The notes below the pieces were generated by a model that saw only the letters and a list, made by a program, of their open reading frames with translations, was not told where the DNA came from and did not search any database. The translations under genes and the position numbers were made by a program. A stretch of DNA of 64,000 nt from Undaria pinnatifida (taxonomy: Eukaryota > Sar > Phaeophyceae > Laminariales > Alariaceae), in the NCBI GenBank assembly GCA_012845835.1, contig JABAKD010000023.1, forward strand, positions 2,863,197 to 2,927,196, read 5' to 3'. Below, in pieces: positions 1-12,900 of this stretch. Position 1 is the first letter of the stretch; each line of letters begins with the position of its first letter.

Positions 1-3000
1 CGTCTTGACGACGTGTTTGCTCGTCGTTTTGCCGTCCCATCCCTTTGCGTCTTCACCATTTTTCCTTCCAAATATGTCAAATCAGTTTTGTTTCATCTCG
101 TCTTGATTATCAGATACTACATTGATAAGCCTTGAAATTTAAGTTTGAGAAAGGATGTCTTCGCGGTGAAAAGGTGCATTAGGTAGGTATTATGATGGTA
201 TGATGACTGCTGGTCTCCGGAGTTGAGAAGCGCAAGTCCAAACTCAATACGTCGTGGATTTTCAACGAGTGTTGAGAGCTTGGCATGGATTGGACCATAA
301 ACCAAACAGAGCTGGACTGATTGGACACTGTGTTTTACAGCAGGACAAACGTCGTTTATGTTGCTTGGCTGATATTGGGGTCATGAAATTTTAATGTGTT
401 TGCATTTCTAACGACCAAAAACAACAGAGTGAAGGTGTCATTTCCTTTTTTGATTTTTCGGTCATGGAACAACATTTTTTAATAGTGCCTACGCCTGCGA
501 AATGAAGACTTGTTTGAGGGAAAAGAAGAGGTTTCAAAAAGGCCGTCAGTTTCAAGATCAATGAACCCAGCGAGCGAGATTGTTCGGTGCCCATTGGCAA
601 CAAAGATTTCGGTTTAAGAGGAAACGCCGTCGCGGGGGAGCATGTCAAGCAGGTAGTGACCAGTAAGGGCTGGAACACCGGAGGAGCGGGCCACGTTGAC
701 GGGGACGAGGGTCGGCGTGGACGAACGTGAAGTTCGAGTACACCGGCGAACTCGAGGTTGAAGGTGTCCGAGGTCGGTTGGTGGTCGCTGATGAAGGTGG
801 CGGGGCCCTCGATGCCGTCGGATGCCCCCTTCTTGAGGGTCCGGTTTTTCCCCCGCACTTGCGTCCCAGGCATAGAGTTTCAGTCCTTGGCTGTTTTCCT
901 GCAGTGCACATGTCTGTTTTTAGCTTGGGTGTTACCTTTCTGGTCTTCCATTTCCCACGCCCTTTGCGTCCCAAGCACAGATACTCAGTCGCTGGCTGGT
1001 ATCCTGCTGTGCACGTTTTCCTCTTCCTGGTTCGGGTGCTACCTTTTTTGGATCCCCTTTCCTTGTTGCTGCGTTCCCTTCACCCGGTAATTTCTGCTCA
1101 ACGGTTCATTGCCAGTGTGCCGACGGAATAACCCCTGCTAGAGGCATCTTAGCCTCAGATATCAATTACGAGGTTTGGGATGGTCAATAGCCTAAGTCGA
1201 TTGTTTTCAATAGCTGTATCTTCGACCCACTTCTGAATTTCCTGATGCCTTAGTTAGCCATTGCAATACTGTGGTATGATCTGGATCTACGACTATTCAG
1301 GGTTGGATAATGTTATAATGCTACGCTAGGTTCCCGCTATCTGCATGAAATATAGACTAAACGTTTATCTCCGTTGACTAGTTATATTTCGGCTGATAAC
1401 TTGAGGTCTGACTTCCGTTACTTCTTTTGTTTTGCGATCGCAATCGGAACTGTGAGATTCCGACTTGATATATTGTCTAGGACGGCTGTCGTGCGATCCA
1501 GAATTTCGCACTTAGATAAATATCGCATAATAGTATAGTTCACCACGTGATCTGGGAGGCATGCAGAAATCATAATGGTAGCAGCCCGCCTTAAGCTACG
1601 TGTCCTGCGCTGATTGGTTCAGAATAGGTAGCGGCACTTTCGCATAAAGAGTAAAATGGTTCTTACGAGCACACAGGACTCGATGTGATTTCTTGTGTTG
1701 TGAGTTGATCCTTACGCCCACATTAATTATGCAATAAGTCACACAAGTGTCCTTGGAGAAGTGGCCGACGTGGGCAGTTAGCAGCTTGCACTCAAGATTG
1801 ACGTTTGGCATGAAGTTTGGATACCTTGCCAGTACCAAAACCGGTATCTGAAGCGTGGCCAGAGCCAAGCTTCTACTCCCCCCCTACTCCCCTCCCTCCT
1901 CTCTATCACTCTTTTATCCTGACCCCAAAATCAGCAAGCCTTGCTCGATAACGATCATAAGATAATGTACCACCTACATGGGTTATGTGCTGTTGTCAGC
2001 TGTGGTCTCGCGATAGACGCGCCTGTCTCTTCTGACGATCATATCGACAAGGATGCCCGAAGACCCTCTTTAACACCAGCCAAAAAATAAAAGGCTCTTA
2101 AAGTCGTATATCGTGAACCACTGCATATTACACTCTTCCAAATACATCACTGTAATAGGCCAAACAACGTGCAAGTACGCGAACTATACGGACACCTGCT
2201 CGGGATCACGTTTGACAAAATGAACAGGGAGGCTGAAATATACTTGAGAATTTAGTGTGTATTAAACAGGGTTGGTTAAGAACCGCTTAAATCGGCGGAA
2301 TACGGCGCGTAAATACGAACTTATGTTTGTCGAAGGTTTTTCGGAATGTCGTAGCGCAACGCTTTGGCGAGGTTCGACTTGCAAACTGAAAGCGCTTTCC
2401 CTGACACACAACATTGCACAATTTACGTGCACTAAACAAAGAGTAAATGACAAAAGTATAAGGCTTTTTTTTCCGAATAGACCTGGCCGAGATATCCGCG
2501 CTATCTTCAAAGAATCAACTTTTTCCAGCAAAATGCGTATAATTATCGCCGTTGCCGATCAGGGTGAAACTTTGGTGGAAAAATGTTGAAGACACTTTTT
2601 GAACTAGATCTGTAAAAATGTAACATTACCCGATTCGCCACCCATCAAGAGACATCACCAACCTCGATTTCAAGTACAAGTCAATATTTTTTGAAAAAAA
2701 GTGGAGAAAATGACATTTCTGCCATGATTCCATCAATTTTGAGAATTTTGACCTCAATATTTTTCGACGTATTTAGCAGCATGTGCCCTCAAAAAGAAAT
2801 AATTTGGCCTATATATTGATTATATTTTAGTACACAAGTTTTGGGTGCTTCGTAATTTTTGCATTTCGTAACATTTGCCATATCTCTCGGAGAGAACAAA
2901 AATGAAGCAGCCGTCTTTCCATTTGTCGATCGGTCCATGATCGATATCGTGTTCGAAAATCACACGTAAATTCGAAAAACGTAGCGGGGCATGTCCAGCC

Positions 3001-4417
3001 TACTGTTGAAGTACGCCCTTGAAAGGCCTGCAATTGTCTGACTTGAAAGGTAACTGGCCGTTTTCGTATGATTTTTTGGCGTTATCTATTAGGGGAAGTC
3101 AGGATATGAAAGCGAGGCGCGCGCCTCGGCGTCCGGAATTCATCCGGGGCTCTCGTGGAATCTAGCAATACATCTACGTCTCTCTTAAGAAACGCGAAGA
3201 AATTGAGTACCCTCCGAGGACCTGCTAAATAGGCTAACCTGCAGTGGACACCCTGTGCCCCCGACCTTACAATGTCGTGTCGTCGGCAGGACCATGGGTT
3301 TTTTGGTCTTGGTTCGGTTCCCAACGCTCACATTATTTGTACTCTTTTCAAACTTTCTCCGTATCAAACTTAAAAAATATTCTCCACGTTATGCCCAGGA
3401 GATGGAACCGCTGGCATACAGGTCCGCCCGTATATCCGGCCGAGCTGCTATCCCGCAGTTTCACGGGGGGAGTGTGTTATAAGGCCGTATTTGATAAAGA
3501 TATTTGTCAACAATTTTCGAGTGGTCATCGTCAACAAATGACGGTATCATGTTTTTGGACCTGGTCATTTTGTTGTTCGGATGGTTAAGATGTGTGGTCA
3601 TCGAGAAGGCAGTTCCCTGGAGGCCGGTATCGTCACGGTGTGTGGTGAAAATCCACTAGTACAAAGAGCGGCAGCTAGGTTCAGTTTGTTTCTGATTGTG
3701 GATAATTGATTTCGATTTTATTTTTCCCCTTTGCATTTGCGATTGTGTGAAGTTGTCGGACATTGAAATTTTCCTGACAAGATTTGCACCAGAGCTTACC
3801 ACATGTTGGAGAAGATGGCTGTTGCACACTGTGTACGAGACGAAAGGAGTTTTACCCCTCAAAGATTATATGGTTGCGTTTCATTCGGTTAGGGTTGCGG
3901 TTAGGGTGTACTTTATAGCCTAACGAATAATATGTCATTGATTAGTCTCGAAAATGTGGTTAGGTATGGTCAAATTTTGGGCTTTGGATGTTGAGTTTTT
4001 TTGTTGTTGGAAGAATGATTCTGAATCTTGTTTCCGGATTGCGAATCTTTGTTTATGGGATTTAATTTCGGGACAGTGGTTATTGCTACTTTTCGTTCTG
4101 ACGAATCAGTGCAGGTACTCTACTTTCTGGTTTCACTGAATTGCCATTTACTCGCTTTTTACTTGAGGAAATGACAATGTGGTACCGTACCGTATCAGTT
4201 GCATAAACAGGGAGGCTGTTGATTGTGCTTTCTTCTTAGAGACAGATACGACAACAGGGGGTGTGAGTTCCAATGATAGACCGGCATTGTCGTACCGTGA
4301 TACCTTATTCTGGCGGAGATCGGCCCCGTCTAGTTCCCCTCCTTTCTGTTCTCCGAGATGTCTTTTCCTTGGTTCTCGGGAGGATCTATATAGTATATAT
4401 ACAAAACTACACTTCAG
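1..4417. other. Intergenic, no gene recognised
   Basis: Apart from the small tandem duplication near 0.9 kb, I see no supported feature. The longest frames (minus 391-873, 160 codons; plus 3244-3588) show no recognisable domain. Confidence 0.5.
850..1065 (+). repeat. ~107-bp tandem duplication
   Basis: tgcgtcccaggcatagagt...ttggctg near 855 recurs as tgcgtcccaagcacagata...ctggctgg near 963, with the downstream gtgttacctttctgg/gtgctaccttttttg blocks in register. Confidence 0.6.
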
Positions 4418-6130
4418 CTGTAAGATCAAAGATTCTATCGAACCTCGTCATTGCAAGCTGTGTGTGGTTCTCCGATAGCGCGTATTACGGGTTGTGTGTC
4501 CTCATTGAGGTTCTAGGTCGGCAAATCCCCTTGCAACTACGGTGCAGCTATCGCCGTCAACAGGGTGATGTTTGTTCAGTCTGTGCGAGGAAACTAAAAA
4601 TCCCGTTTTTGAGGGGGGCAAAATCTGACAGCTGCGGAAGGAAATGCATCAGTTGATCCGGTGAACCCTGTGTGCTGAAAAACCGGTGAGGGGAGGGCGG
4701 GGTTTTGAAGGAGATACGGAGCTGGGTTCGATCAAGAGGGGGGGCGGCGGGGGACCGGGTTCGGGACGGACGGGGCAGCTCAATCTGTGCGTGGAAACAA
4801 TACATCCTATCCTGTATGTCGTACAACCAGTGAGGAAAGGGTGGAGCGTTCGAGGAGGTGGGGGTGGAAGGGGGGGGGGCGGGGGATCCTGCATGTGGTA
4901 CAACCAGTGAGGAGAGGGTGGAGCGTTCGAGGAGGTGGGGGTGGAAGGGCGGGGGGGGGGGTGCAAGGGTTTTTTAACATCTTGAAGTCGCATAGATGTA
5001 GGGATTTCCTGTACGCGTGGTGCTAGGTTTAGGTGGTGGTGCGGGTGGTGGGGATAGAGGGGGCGTTGGGGGCGGGGGATGAGGGGAGGGGTGAGTTGCA
5101 GCAGAGGCATGGATGACTCTAGAATGTCAATAAGGGGAAGTCAAGTACGTGGCGGTGTTTATTACTATGGCAGATTTCGATGTTAAGTGAGACGTTTGAG
5201 GAAGGGTGACCAAAGAAAAAAAAGTGATTGGAGGGAAGGGTGGGGTGAAAGGCTAAGTTTTTCAACATATTTAAGTCACATAGATGATATTTAATTATGT
5301 CCACTGTAGCTGTGACATAGAAGATTTGGTCGAAACATATATTTGCCAGGTTGTGTGATGCTCCGATCGCGCGTATTACGCATATATGTGTAGAGGTTTG
5401 CAATACGCGTGGTGGTAGGCGATCGTGCCGGTGGTGGGAAAGGAGGGGGCGTTGGGGGTGGGGGATGAATGAAACCTACGTCATGGTCGTCTCGAACGAT
5501 AGTGACGTGATGTCAATTGCTTAGAAGGTTTTCTTTCCTTTGACCGATTTTAAACGTAGTTTGGGCGTTTGACCAAAAGGGTGGGGGGGGGGGATGGTGG
5601 GGTTATGTCAGCACATTTTGATTTTAGGTGGGGCGTTTGAACGAAAGAGATCGTGGAGGAGGGGGGCGGGGCGGGCGGGGCACTTCAATCTGTGCGCGGC
5701 AACTAATAATCATTGAAGGGGACAAATGTCACGGTTGTAGCTAGAAGACATCCCTTTATATCATCTGAATCTTATTGTCGAATATTTTGGAATATTTGAT
5801 GTTAGATGGCCAGGAAGATAATAAGGAGATACCAGCCGGCTAGTGGTGTTTACTACTCTGGCAGATTTTAATTTCAGGTGGGGCGTTTAAACAATAGGGA
5901 TCGGGTGGGGCTGGGGGGGGGGGGGGGGGTCACTTCAACATGTGCGCGGAAACTATCAATCCTTCAAGGGGACAAATCTGACGATTGTGGCAAGAAGGCA
6001 TGCCTTTATATCACCTGCCTGGTATTGTATATTATTCTAAAAGGTTTATTGTTATATGTGGTATGTAACGCAATCTTCAGGTGTGGTATTGAGCGTGTTA
6101 AAGATTGAGTACATTTGTTGTCGTACATGG
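4418..6130 (+). repeat. Repeat family R1, copy a (G-rich modular repeat)
   Basis: Begins near ACTTCAGCTGTAAGATC. The A module (4418-4630) also occurs at 54046, 60878 and, inverted, at 13960-14193. G-rich modules follow (4690-5060, 5570-5700, 5830-6000), each pairing a gggcgtttga motif and a poly-G run with a gtgcgcggaaac motif. A ~70-bp tandem duplication (aaccagtgaggagaggg...) lies at 4826-4950. There is no coding capacity; G runs of 8 or more could form quadruplexes. Confidence 0.75.
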
Positions 6131-6190
6131 ATCGCAAGATAGAATAGAATATACAACCATGTAGCTACCATTTTTTATTGACATCGCTAA

Positions 6191-6637
6191 TTATATGTAA
6201 GAGATACATGTTGTATGTAGCACTCGAGAAACGCTGAATAATGATAAATCTTCACGTTCTATCTCCCTACCCACGAGGTTTTCAACAATGGCAGCTATTG
6301 TATGTGCAACGACAATGCCCTGCAAAGCTCCCATGAGCCAGGAAACATGCATTCTCGTATTCTCTCTTTCTTCATTGATTTCTTCCCTCCCGGTTATCTT
6401 CTCGTTTTCCGTTCGAAGATTATACCAGTTCCGCCGATCAGAACTTGCCATCGCCAACAGGGACCAGCACAGCACAAGGCGGTTGGCTCTGACAAAGAAG
6501 CTTTTATCAATATCATATTGATAGTTGCACCAAATCAAGGGTATTTCCTGTCTCCTCCCTTCGCATATAGTTGATATATTCCTTGCGCGTGCGTACCGAG
6601 CGTCGTCAACAGCCTGCAAAGCGGAGCCTCTGTACAT
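6191..6637 (-). CDS. Possible exon divergent from the MFS gene
   Basis: A 148-codon minus frame. The most protein-like part follows an internal Met (MASSDRRNWYNLRTENEKIT): a charged stretch GREEINEERENTR, then a hydrophobic segment MGALQGIVVAHTIAAIVENL. Not recognised. The opposite strand is also partly open, so this may be chance. Confidence 0.22.
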   Translation of the reverse strand: MYRGSALQAVDDARYARARNISTICEGRRQEIPLIWCNYQYDIDKSFFVRANRLVLCWSLLAMASSDRRNWYNLRTENEKITGREEINEERENTRMHVSWLMGALQGIVVAHTIAAIVENLVGREIEREDLSLFSVSRVLHTTCISYI

Positions 6638-6834
6638 CTATTCACATTCAGTTCTCGGATAAACCCAATAAAGAATCTAAAAAAAGTTTTTTATACCGTA
6701 CTTTATATTCCATCTTTCCTCATGTGCGCGTTTACGTGCGTACTTCCTGACGTGGACGACCCAGTAACGAACACGATTGTGTCATTATTATTTTCGCATG
6801 TTCCTTTTACGTTTCGGGTGACCTTTTGCAGCGA

Positions 6835-6973
6835 ATGGCTCCGTTTCCTTTTCTGGCCATGCTGGCGATCATGGCATGTCTGGTTAGCTCAACGGTCGTC
6901 GAAATGAGCGTTTTCTCCTACGCTGGATACATGGTGGAGCACCTCGGCGTTGTTGACGACAAGGACGAATCAG
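6835..6973 (+). CDS. MFS transporter exon 1 (or first recognised exon)
   Basis: Encodes membrane segment 1 (FPFLAMLAIMACLVSS...) and the loop ending HLGVVDDKDESG, the usual ZIFL pattern just before the GYYAG motif. The donor is CAG|GTGATG at 6974 and leaves one base of a Gly codon. A polypyrimidine tract and cag sit directly upstream (6824-6831), so the true start may lie in an unrecognised upstream exon. Confidence 0.75.
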
Positions 6974-9900
6974 GTGATGAAGAGAGAAGAGATAATGTTT
7001 GTCATATTACACAGCAAAAAATGACACCTGCTATTTGTGTGAAACGGGTCGATACGAAAGGAATGCTCACTGTTGCAAGAGTGTATGCGCGGAGGAGATC
7101 CGAGATTGGATATTTTGAACTTGGTGCGGACACTCCTCCTCAAAAATAAGAAACCCTGCCCGTGTCGGCGAGAACTTCTTTTTCTCAGTAGTAGGTGCCT
7201 TGTGCTGCGCTCTTCCAACGAACATGGCAAGAAATGGTTTTCTTCTTAGTTCTAAGGAAGGGCACGACTGATTGGCGTTAAAACACATTTTCCACATTGT
7301 GGGACGGCAAAAAAAACAACTTGTGTTAATTCATTTTCCGTTCCCCTAGCAAAGGGAGGCGGCGCCAAAATCCATCGGTGGCAACGGCAGGTTTGACCAT
7401 GAGTGGTTCTACAGGAGCCGCCTCAAAGATGTTCAACGAAGTCGTTGGTTTTGAATCCAGCTCCTTGCCGTATTTCCTGAAATTTGGTTCTCCTTTCCAC
7501 TCCGGCTTCCTCCCTCTATAAGTCCTTTTCAAACAAGAACTGATGTGGCGATTTCCTTTTCATATCAACCTTCCTCGTTTCGAGCCATCATGAAACGTTT
7601 GTTAAAGAATATCGCTGGTCATGGGGGATGACTATCGTAAAACCAGTCCCATGAACATAAAATGAACGGCCCGTCATGAAAAAAAATCCCTTTTTTTCTT
7701 CGGTATACGCTGTATGTCGGAGGAGTTGGCACAGCAGGTGTGAAAACACCCACATTTGCAGTAGTGGTGGACCATCGGCATGCACTCGTAAGCACCAAGG
7801 AACACTTCGTGCCAACAAAGCGGTATCCACTGATGAGGACCAAGGGACACTACCTGCTATTAGTTGGTCAGTACATCAGTCCGTAACGTGCATATAGAGC
7901 GACCAAAGGCTAGGGTAACGGGCCGCTATTTTTCCCATGACGGGTCGTTATTTCGGCAGCTCAGGTCTGGTCGCGCCAGAGCAAATCATTTTCCGTCGCG
8001 CTTGAGGGCATTTTGTGTGTGTTCCTGCCCGATTTCTCCGTGCCTTGTTTTTTGGCTTACTAGGCCGTCACCATTGAACGGTTTAACACGCCAACAATTG
8101 CAATGAAAAGGACGGCACGATAGTTCTCACCCTGGAGCTTGTCTGTTATGTAGCTTACGTATTGCTATCCCCTTGAACTCCCAATTCTGTAACAATGATG
8201 TGGTCAAGTGGGTACTGTAGTCCTACCAATCAACGAAACATACGTCCTAGGCATTAGAGGTCGGAGTACCAACGTACGTCAGCATCGAGGTGTGAGCGCC
8301 GGAGATCAATATATTGGGATTTGGTACTTCGATTTCGAAGTACATGGACACTGCTAGATTTCGTTTGGAGCCCTATATTATTTGTACGCTCAGTCCGCCG
8401 CTGTAAGGTCGACGCAGTCCATAGTCACCAAAGCTGTGTACCCGCCACGTTTACCGGGCACAGAGAGATCGGCGAATTGCGCTGTTGAAGCTTCTCGGGA
8501 GTGACATGTCGCCTACACGTTGCGGTTCGAGTAATACGCATGCATCCACGTTTCTACACCACCCGTCACTCCAAACTTGTACCTGTGCCAGGGTACTACG
8601 CCGGTTTGATATCTTCGTCGTTCATGGTCGGCCGTTTGCTCTCTTCGCACTTCTGGGGAATAGCGGCGGACCGTTTGAGTCAGCGGTTCGTGTTGGTGTT
8701 CGGCATCGTTACAACGACTATTTTTTCTGTGGTGTTCGGGTGTTCGACAACATTCACAGTCGCCTTTATTTCCAGGTAAGGCGAAAAACGCGTTAAGTTA
8801 ACATTTTCAGCATTTTCTTCATGTCATGAAACTTGAAGCGGGTTGTGACCAAAGCCTTGGACGCGGTTCGATGTTTGTTAGCAACCGCAATCTCTGCAAG
8901 ACGGCCTTAAACAAGTAAGTCGTTTGATGGGTGCATTCGTCGAAAGTCTGTTTTGACAACAATTTTACCACGACAGCGTTGGTAGTGATCAAGACGAAAA
9001 CTCACCCATGGCACTAAGTGTCAGATATTCGACTTCATATGTTCGAGCGATACGCTACGATGTGTTTTGTTTCGCATGCATGCGCTACGGCGGGTTCTTG
9101 GTCTCGGGACTGCCTTAAGACGCCCCCACCCTATAATGGTGATTACCAAACAGTGTATAAAATTCGGACAGGGATGATGCTACGGCACCCCGACAGCGCA
9201 TGACGTCTTACCATTGCAGTCAATCGCATGTGTGCTGGAGCTGGTGTCTTCAATGTGTGCATGCCTGTAGTCGTATGACGATATACTCTCGCATCCCTAC
9301 TATGCCGAGACGGATCACGTCGGGCTTTCACCGATCAGACTGACATTGCCTGCGCCAACCGCGAATCGCCGTGAGCTGTTAGGCGAGTCACATGAAGGTT
9401 GCACCCGTTCTGCCTCCTTTTCCAACAACCACTCGTAAGACGGACTTCGGCACCTTCTACCTACGTTCTTGCCTATGGATTACATCGGCAATAATTTGCT
9501 TTGTTTTGTGGTGGGTCCACTCCAGCGACGGAAAAGGGCACCGTTAGGTTACTGCCTCGTGGTTACCTAACCATTTTTACACTACGTGATGCGATCATTC
9601 CCCTTGCAGGGAATTGCGGTTCTCTACCCCGCATAATAAATGACCTAACTCAACAACCATCATGGTGACCGCGAAAAAAAAAACAAAACGGTACGCTGGT
9701 TACGTAACTCAAACCGTGATTCGCCTGTTTTTTCAGCACCTTTGGCGAGCAACGGCAACCCCAAAATATATACATTTTTTTACAGCATCGGTGCCAAGCA
9801 AGGCCAAGTAATATATATATATATATATATACATATTTTTGCGGATGGACCTGTGTGCCAAAGGGGGGGGCATCATGTTGAAGCACGATGCCACACCTGT

Positions 9901-12900
9901 AAAACAATCTGCAGGAGAAGGGGTTTACGGTGTCAAATCTCAGAGTAGGATGTTCCGTGAGATAATCATCCTCCCACGACAATAATTTGTTGGGTACATG
10001 TGAAAAGAACGGACTCTTGAGACATCCGCTCGTGAAGTGTAGATATTCACTGCGCAGTTAATGTAGAGTACCGGCACTGGTTAAGCTAAATAACACGGGT
10101 TATATGTTGATTGCTTAGGATATGGAAGCGAAAACGCACGTGGCATGGCATTTCACCCACCAGCCTGTTGACTCAAGTACCGCGCGTCGGGATTGATGTG
10201 TCGACTGAGCTCACGTGCTAAAGATGACATGGGTGTGGTATATTTATGAGATAACACCGGACGAGTTGACTGTGTCGATCAAGAAGACGAGGCCGAAGAT
10301 GCAAAAGTGCAGGCCAACTTAGTCCACCCTGTTACGGTGGTTTTTCGAGGTCTCAGACGTGTTTTCTAATCGTTGTCATGTAGGGAAATAGGGGATTTCC
10401 AAAAGATAGTGTAAACCCCTGACAAGCGTGATTTCCTGCTCCTAGTGAGGACATGTGATCGATCGGGTACCTCAGTCGTAATGATCCTTGTGTCTTTTCT
10501 TGTGCAAGCGCTCTATGAAGAGGTGGCGATGGGACGGGAGAGTTGGGGCTGCGACATCTAGGCCGCTTACGGCCCTCTCCCCGCTGTTACTTTTATCAGT
10601 CTATATTTGAGTTCGGAAAGCTTTGGGACGTCACGATGTTGAGACGTTGCGCTTATTGGGCGGTGGCTTGTGGAGCAAGACCGGGAACGCCTTAGCGTAT
10701 ACCACAAGCGGGCCTCGTTCGGGATGCACGAGTCGAGAGGGATTCGTCCAGCCGGTAACGATGCGTGCACAGCAAAAATTTGTGACATGCTGTCCAATCC
10801 GAAAATCGCACTCGGGTTTGCACGGACTTTGCTCACCCACATTTGAACTACCGTCTGTCTGCATACGTCGTTCATTGTACCTCAAGATTTTGTTGGACCA
10901 ACGAGATCCCATTTCATGTGACAAGCTACCGTCTAGACTGTAATGAATGATGTTGTTGAAGCTCGTTTCACAATGACCCCTTTTTGGCCTCTCAACACTG
11001 ACATTGCTCATCCGTGCTCATTCGTCTGGGTGTGCACTCGTCACATGTTACAGAGGCTCACATGCGTTGAGTCGAAGCACCCTCCACGTTCATCAAAATT
11101 CTGTACACAGTGTCTCACCATCCAGGTACACGGGTGCTCGACGCATGGCTGGCTATCTCGCGGTATCCGGAACGCCGTTGGAAGGAGGCGAAAGACAACA
11201 AAAGTGGAACGTATACAAAAGGTGCTCGAGTGACAGAGGGGGTTCTCCTCTTCGTCATATTTAGGTGTACGCGACACTGAAGTCATGTTCACATACCAAT
11301 TCATTTTGCCATTTCGGGAAACAATGAGTTTGACCGCATCTCCAAACATGTAACAAAGCAACTACCATAAAGTGAATAAGGCTTGTCCACAGGCATAAAT
11401 CAATATCCCCCCCGCATGTATGCACGTCATTATAACGTGCGTCTAAAGCGCTTCATCCAAAACGTTAAATATCCAAACAAAGTACATTGATCAAATATCC
11501 GATGCCATTTTCTGAACAACACTGCCACAAACTCCAAAAACCCGAACAGTAATACCCAACCTCTTAGATAGCGGATCTTCACCTCGGTATTCGGACGGAC
11601 AATTTCTGATACTGAGGATATGGGCGAGTAATAACGTGCAGTTGAACAGCAGTGTATCCGTAACATCCGCCAACAAACTTTCGATTGTTGCCAAATCGAA
11701 CGTTTAGGGAAAACGAGCGTTGGTCTTCATCTGTCAAACAGATGTCCGCTTTTCTACGCAATTAAAGGAAATGTCCCTCACCGAGAGCCCAAAATCGCCC
11801 ATTCTCTAACAAATACCAGTTTGTTTACGGTGCGGTTTTTTCTGTCGGTTCGGTACGGCTCGGCACGGTTGACCGTATCGAACCGCACCGTACGATTCTC
11901 GCCCTTTTCAAACCCGCAACGTAGGATTCCGTATTATTGAAAAAGGCACTGAACCGCACCGTAAGAAACTGTAATATGACGTAGTTTGGGTAAGCTATTG
12001 GTAACTATTTTTTGAACTAATACCTCACTAGTTCCTAAACAAACGGCGTCGTCAACAGATAATTGGTTTTTCGGTCATGGAGGTTCAAATCGCACATCCA
12101 CCATAGTCAACCTTTCAGGCTTTCCCCATGTCGGGCTTTATAAGTACTCTCCCCGGTATCGCCAGAAAATGAAACTGCATAGATATTGACACGTCCGCCG
12201 GTCTTTCCAGCCGGACCGGTATTCTACCGTTTCAGGAAGGGGGAGTCTTACATGGCTTATAGTTTAGATAAGGTATTGGATAACCAATTGCGAGTGGTCA
12301 AACGGACGAATATTCCACTAATTTTTGAACAATACATGACCAAACCGAGCCGCCCCGTAGCATTTACGATTTTTATTAACCGCACAGAACCGCACTGTAG
12401 GAGATCTCATCTTCAAACCCGCTCCCAACTACACCGTAGGACGCCTTACAGCACCGAACCGCAACGTAAGATTTAAAATATCTTAATGTCGCAACGAACC
12501 GCACTGTAAGATTCCCGCTTCCTTAAAACCGAACAGAATCGCACCGTTGGAATGACATCGAAACCGCACCATGCTATGTGCATCAAGCCAACAACCGTTC
12601 AAGCGGTTATTTACCGGTGCGGTTATATTGAAACGGTAGCGAACCCGCGGTTCTATTAGCCGCCGAATGATGCCACTGCGTCGCGGTTTTGCCGTTTCTC
12701 ACGGTTTGTGCACGGGTATGTGTCCAACGTCAAAAGTGCCCCCCTTAGCTTCGTTGATCTAATAGCATTTTGTATCGTGATCACTATATTTTATTGAAAA
12801 TATTTAAATAAACTCCAGCTAGCTGTGAGATCGAAAAATTTGTGGAAACTCATCTTTGCAAGCTGTGAACTTTTGACCACACTACCAAGATATTGCTTGG

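Larger units (their letters stand above)
8776..12792. other. MFS intron 2, left part
   Basis: Non-coding intron sequence with a short (AT)n run (9811-9830), repeat F copy 1 and the motif cluster from 11.82 kb. No other feature supported. Confidence 0.6.

Noticed and set aside
391-873. 160-codon minus frame, with a faintly copia-protease-like VANGHR...GFIDLE in another frame
   Set aside because: No active-site motif or neighbouring pol domain was found. The resemblance is too weak to call.
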